Part shown: positions 12,449 to 13,902 of the stretch, one piece after another | Position numbering within the stretch: position 1 is the first letter of the stretch | Layout of the letters: every line of letters starts with the position of its first letter | Assembly (NCBI GenBank): GCA_964537505.1 | Contig: CAZICK010000094.1 | Coordinates: 1-13,902 of the forward strand | Direction: 5' to 3' | DNA length: 13,902 bases | DNA from: DAINBT01 sp036732785 | GTDB taxonomy: Bacteria; Planctomycetota; Phycisphaerae; Sedimentisphaerales; SM23-30 | The notes under the pieces: model-generated | What the model was told of the DNA's origin: nothing | The model's input: only the letters and a program-made list of their open reading frames with translations | Database searches by the model: none | Made by a program: the position numbers and the translations under genes

Positions 12449-13282
12449 ATGAGAATTTCAAGAATGGCAATTTGGGTGGTGGTAGTGGAGCTTTGTTCAA
12501 TCTGTTCGCCGGCAATGAGTTTGATTCAATTCAATGATGGCGGTACGTACAACATCAGTACAACAATTAACGATGAGGTATGGGTTGACTATGAAGCTTC
12601 GGGAATGGAGACAACGTTCAATTTTCTTTCTGGTGGCAGTATCACTGGTGGCGGTAGCATTACTCCCAATGAACTGGAAGGATACGAAGACAGCCATATA
12701 AACATCTTCGGCGGAACGATAAATGATGATTTGCTTGCTTGGGACAACTGCAAAGTCGATTTCTCTGGCGGGGTGATAGGAGCAAGTTTAAGTGCCAATG
12801 ATAACAGTCGCGTGTTTTTTTCTGGTGGGGCAATGGTTAACGTGATATACGCAGCCGGATACAGCCAAATCACTGTATCCGGTGGGTCAATAGTCTATAA
12901 TTTGATTGCCAGGCAGAATAGCCAAGTAACTATTTCAGGCGGTTTGATTTCTGGTACAAATGAAGCATTGTGGGTTCATGAAGACTCGCGAACAATCGTA
13001 TCCGGTGGGATTATAGAGGGTAATATAATTCTCCAAAACCGTAGTTGTATAGAGTTTATTGGAAGAGATTTCGCCATTGACGGTATTCCCTTTGATTATG
13101 GAGAATATAATGCTAATTCAGTATCTGCAAATTATGGTGTTCTTACAGGAACCTTGGGTAATGGCGACTATTTAAACAACAAGCTTGTTTTCTACGACGA
13201 TTCCAGTATCATCCTTACCCCCGAACCTAGCACTTTTTTACTGCTCGGCCTCGGTGCGGTGATGTTGACAAAGAAACGCTAA
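12449..13282 (+). CDS. PEP-CTERM protein with SGG-type beta-solenoid repeats
   Basis: The 277-residue product has a signal peptide (residues 1-24, MRISRMAIWVVVVELCSICS then PAMS). Residues ~82-205 contain six repeats of about 19 residues on the pattern S.(V/I).(F/V/I)SGG.I...(L/I).A.(D/Q)N, expected to stack as a parallel beta-solenoid. It ends in a PEP-CTERM signal at 258-277 (PEPSTFLLLGLGAVML then TKKR). One repeat is lengthened (GLISGTNEALWVHEDS). It would be exported and surface-sorted. AAAGG followed by TTGGTGG precedes the ATG. It is probably co-transcribed with the RCC1-type gene 36 bases upstream. Function beyond surface or matrix location is unknown. Confidence 0.88.
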   Translation: MRISRMAIWVVVVELCSICSPAMSLIQFNDGGTYNISTTINDEVWVDYEASGMETTFNFLSGGSITGGGSITPNELEGYEDSHINIFGGTINDDLLAWDNCKVDFSGGVIGASLSANDNSRVFFSGGAMVNVIYAAGYSQITVSGGSIVYNLIARQNSQVTISGGLISGTNEALWVHEDSRTIVSGGIIEGNIILQNRSCIEFIGRDFAIDGIPFDYGEYNANSVSANYGVLTGTLGNGDYLNNKLVFYDDSSIILTPEPSTFLLLGLGAVMLTKKR

Positions 13283-13303
13283 TGAATTTGGAGCAGAAAG
13301 AAA

Positions 13304-13735
13304 ATGAAAAAGTGTACGCTTGACTTGGTTAGTAGGCAATATAACGGAATCAATGGAATTCGCGCAAACATCAGAAATTTCAATCGAGAGGCTAAGGCTT
13401 CTTCTAACGATTGCAGGGCGTGTAGGTTATTGACAAAAACAACCTATTGGTTATATGATGAAGCAACAGATGCTTTTGGCCCATCAAAGTTTGTAGGTTT
13501 TAGTTCGATGACTTTTGAATGCTATGATTATTGGGTCGAAAAAGCTAAAACACGTAAAGGCAAATTCCTTGGCGGAGACACTCGTAAAGCAAACGAGAAA
13601 ACACTGGGAACGAACTTTGCTCCAAATCCAAGTCTTGCAAAAAAGCTGGTGAAATGGGGAGAGAAACTTTTTGTCGCAGGCATTTTTGAAAGAACTTGCC
13701 AAGACAAATGGCGATTCATTGAAATACCTAAGTAA
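13304..13735 (+). CDS. Small cytoplasmic protein of unknown function
   Basis: A 143-residue basic product with no signal peptide. It begins 21 bases after the PEP-CTERM gene. It contains a CRAC motif (Cys38-Cys41) and a central aromatic region with WLYDEATDAFGPSKFVGF then SSMTFECYDYW (about residues 49-77). The 'ATDAFGPSKFVGF..MTF' phrase reminds me of N-terminal modules seen in McrA-like/HNH endonuclease proteins, but I cannot confirm this and no nuclease motif is present. Base composition is A/T-richer than the phage structural genes. The start ATG has a weak site (GGAG eleven or more bases upstream). Confidence 0.6.
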   Translation: MKKCTLDLVSRQYNGINGIRANIRNFNREAKASSNDCRACRLLTKTTYWLYDEATDAFGPSKFVGFSSMTFECYDYWVEKAKTRKGKFLGGDTRKANEKTLGTNFAPNPSLAKKLVKWGEKLFVAGIFERTCQDKWRFIEIPK

Positions 13736-13902
13736 AGGCTATATTAACACCTTCTTGGCATTTGTGATTACCGTTTTGCGACTCGGCTTGGATGTGTTGA
13801 TGCTGAGAGGACACCCTACGCGCTGGAAATTTTCCCCTCCCTGACGGTTGGGGCTTGGTTGTTTGTTGGGCTGCGAGGAGATACGTTATTCATTTCAATA
13901 TC

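Overview
The window looks like a piece of a planctomycete-type chromosome (Phycisphaerae would fit). The basis is two adjacent PEP-CTERM proteins, one with seven RCC1-type repeats and one with SGG-rich solenoid repeats, plus an HtrA/Deg protease. This placement is an inference from protein families; there is no rRNA or other phylogenetic marker in the window.

Layout. (1) Positions 117-8250 form one inserted unit of 8,134 bp. It begins TGT and ends ACA, is bracketed by a perfect 5-bp direct repeat TACAG (112-116 and 8251-8255), and carries matching TGGCGGA sites 20-26 bp in from both tips. The empty site can be read inside the window, because the insertion interrupts one arm of a long inverted repeat whose other arm (10607-10853) is intact. 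(2) The unit is laid out like a small transposable (Mu/Tn7-type ends) prophage: a left end without genes; a leftward CI-like XRE repressor; a divergent operator region; a rightward run of small proteins (one ribbon-helix-helix, two paralogues); a putative virion protein; an S78 prohead protease; an HK97-fold major capsid protein; a tape-measure-like protein; a Mu Gam-like protein; a membrane-anchored unknown; and a helix-turn-helix protein resembling small terminases. No transposase, portal, large terminase, tail-tube or lysis gene is visible, and there is no room for a MuA-sized gene. The simplest reading is a non-autonomous, capsid-encoding satellite of a transposable phage; a decayed prophage is the main alternative.

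(3) Positions 8387-10606, between the inverted-repeat arms, hold a non-coding stretch with 41-bp tandem repeats and two consensus DnaA boxes, and then the leftward HtrA/Deg protease gene. The arms are at least 247 bp, about 98% identical, and are built of degenerate 32-34 bp tandem units with core GTAAGTGCTTATTTTT. (4) Positions 10837-11300 are non-coding: an 11-bp helical-phase repeat, then about 300 bp of extremely G/A-rich DNA. (5) From 11311 a good sigma70-type promoter leads through a short leader with an intrinsic terminator into the two PEP-CTERM genes and a small unknown gene (13304-13735). The last 167 bases hold nothing I recognise.

How the genes could work together: the repressor and the RHH protein probably form a lysis/lysogeny-type switch over 1202-1255. 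The protease and capsid protein would make a prohead. The Gam-like protein would protect linear DNA ends, and the HTH protein could direct packaging. Transposition, portal/terminase motor and tail would have to come from a helper phage. All function assignments are from reading the protein sequences, not from database searches.
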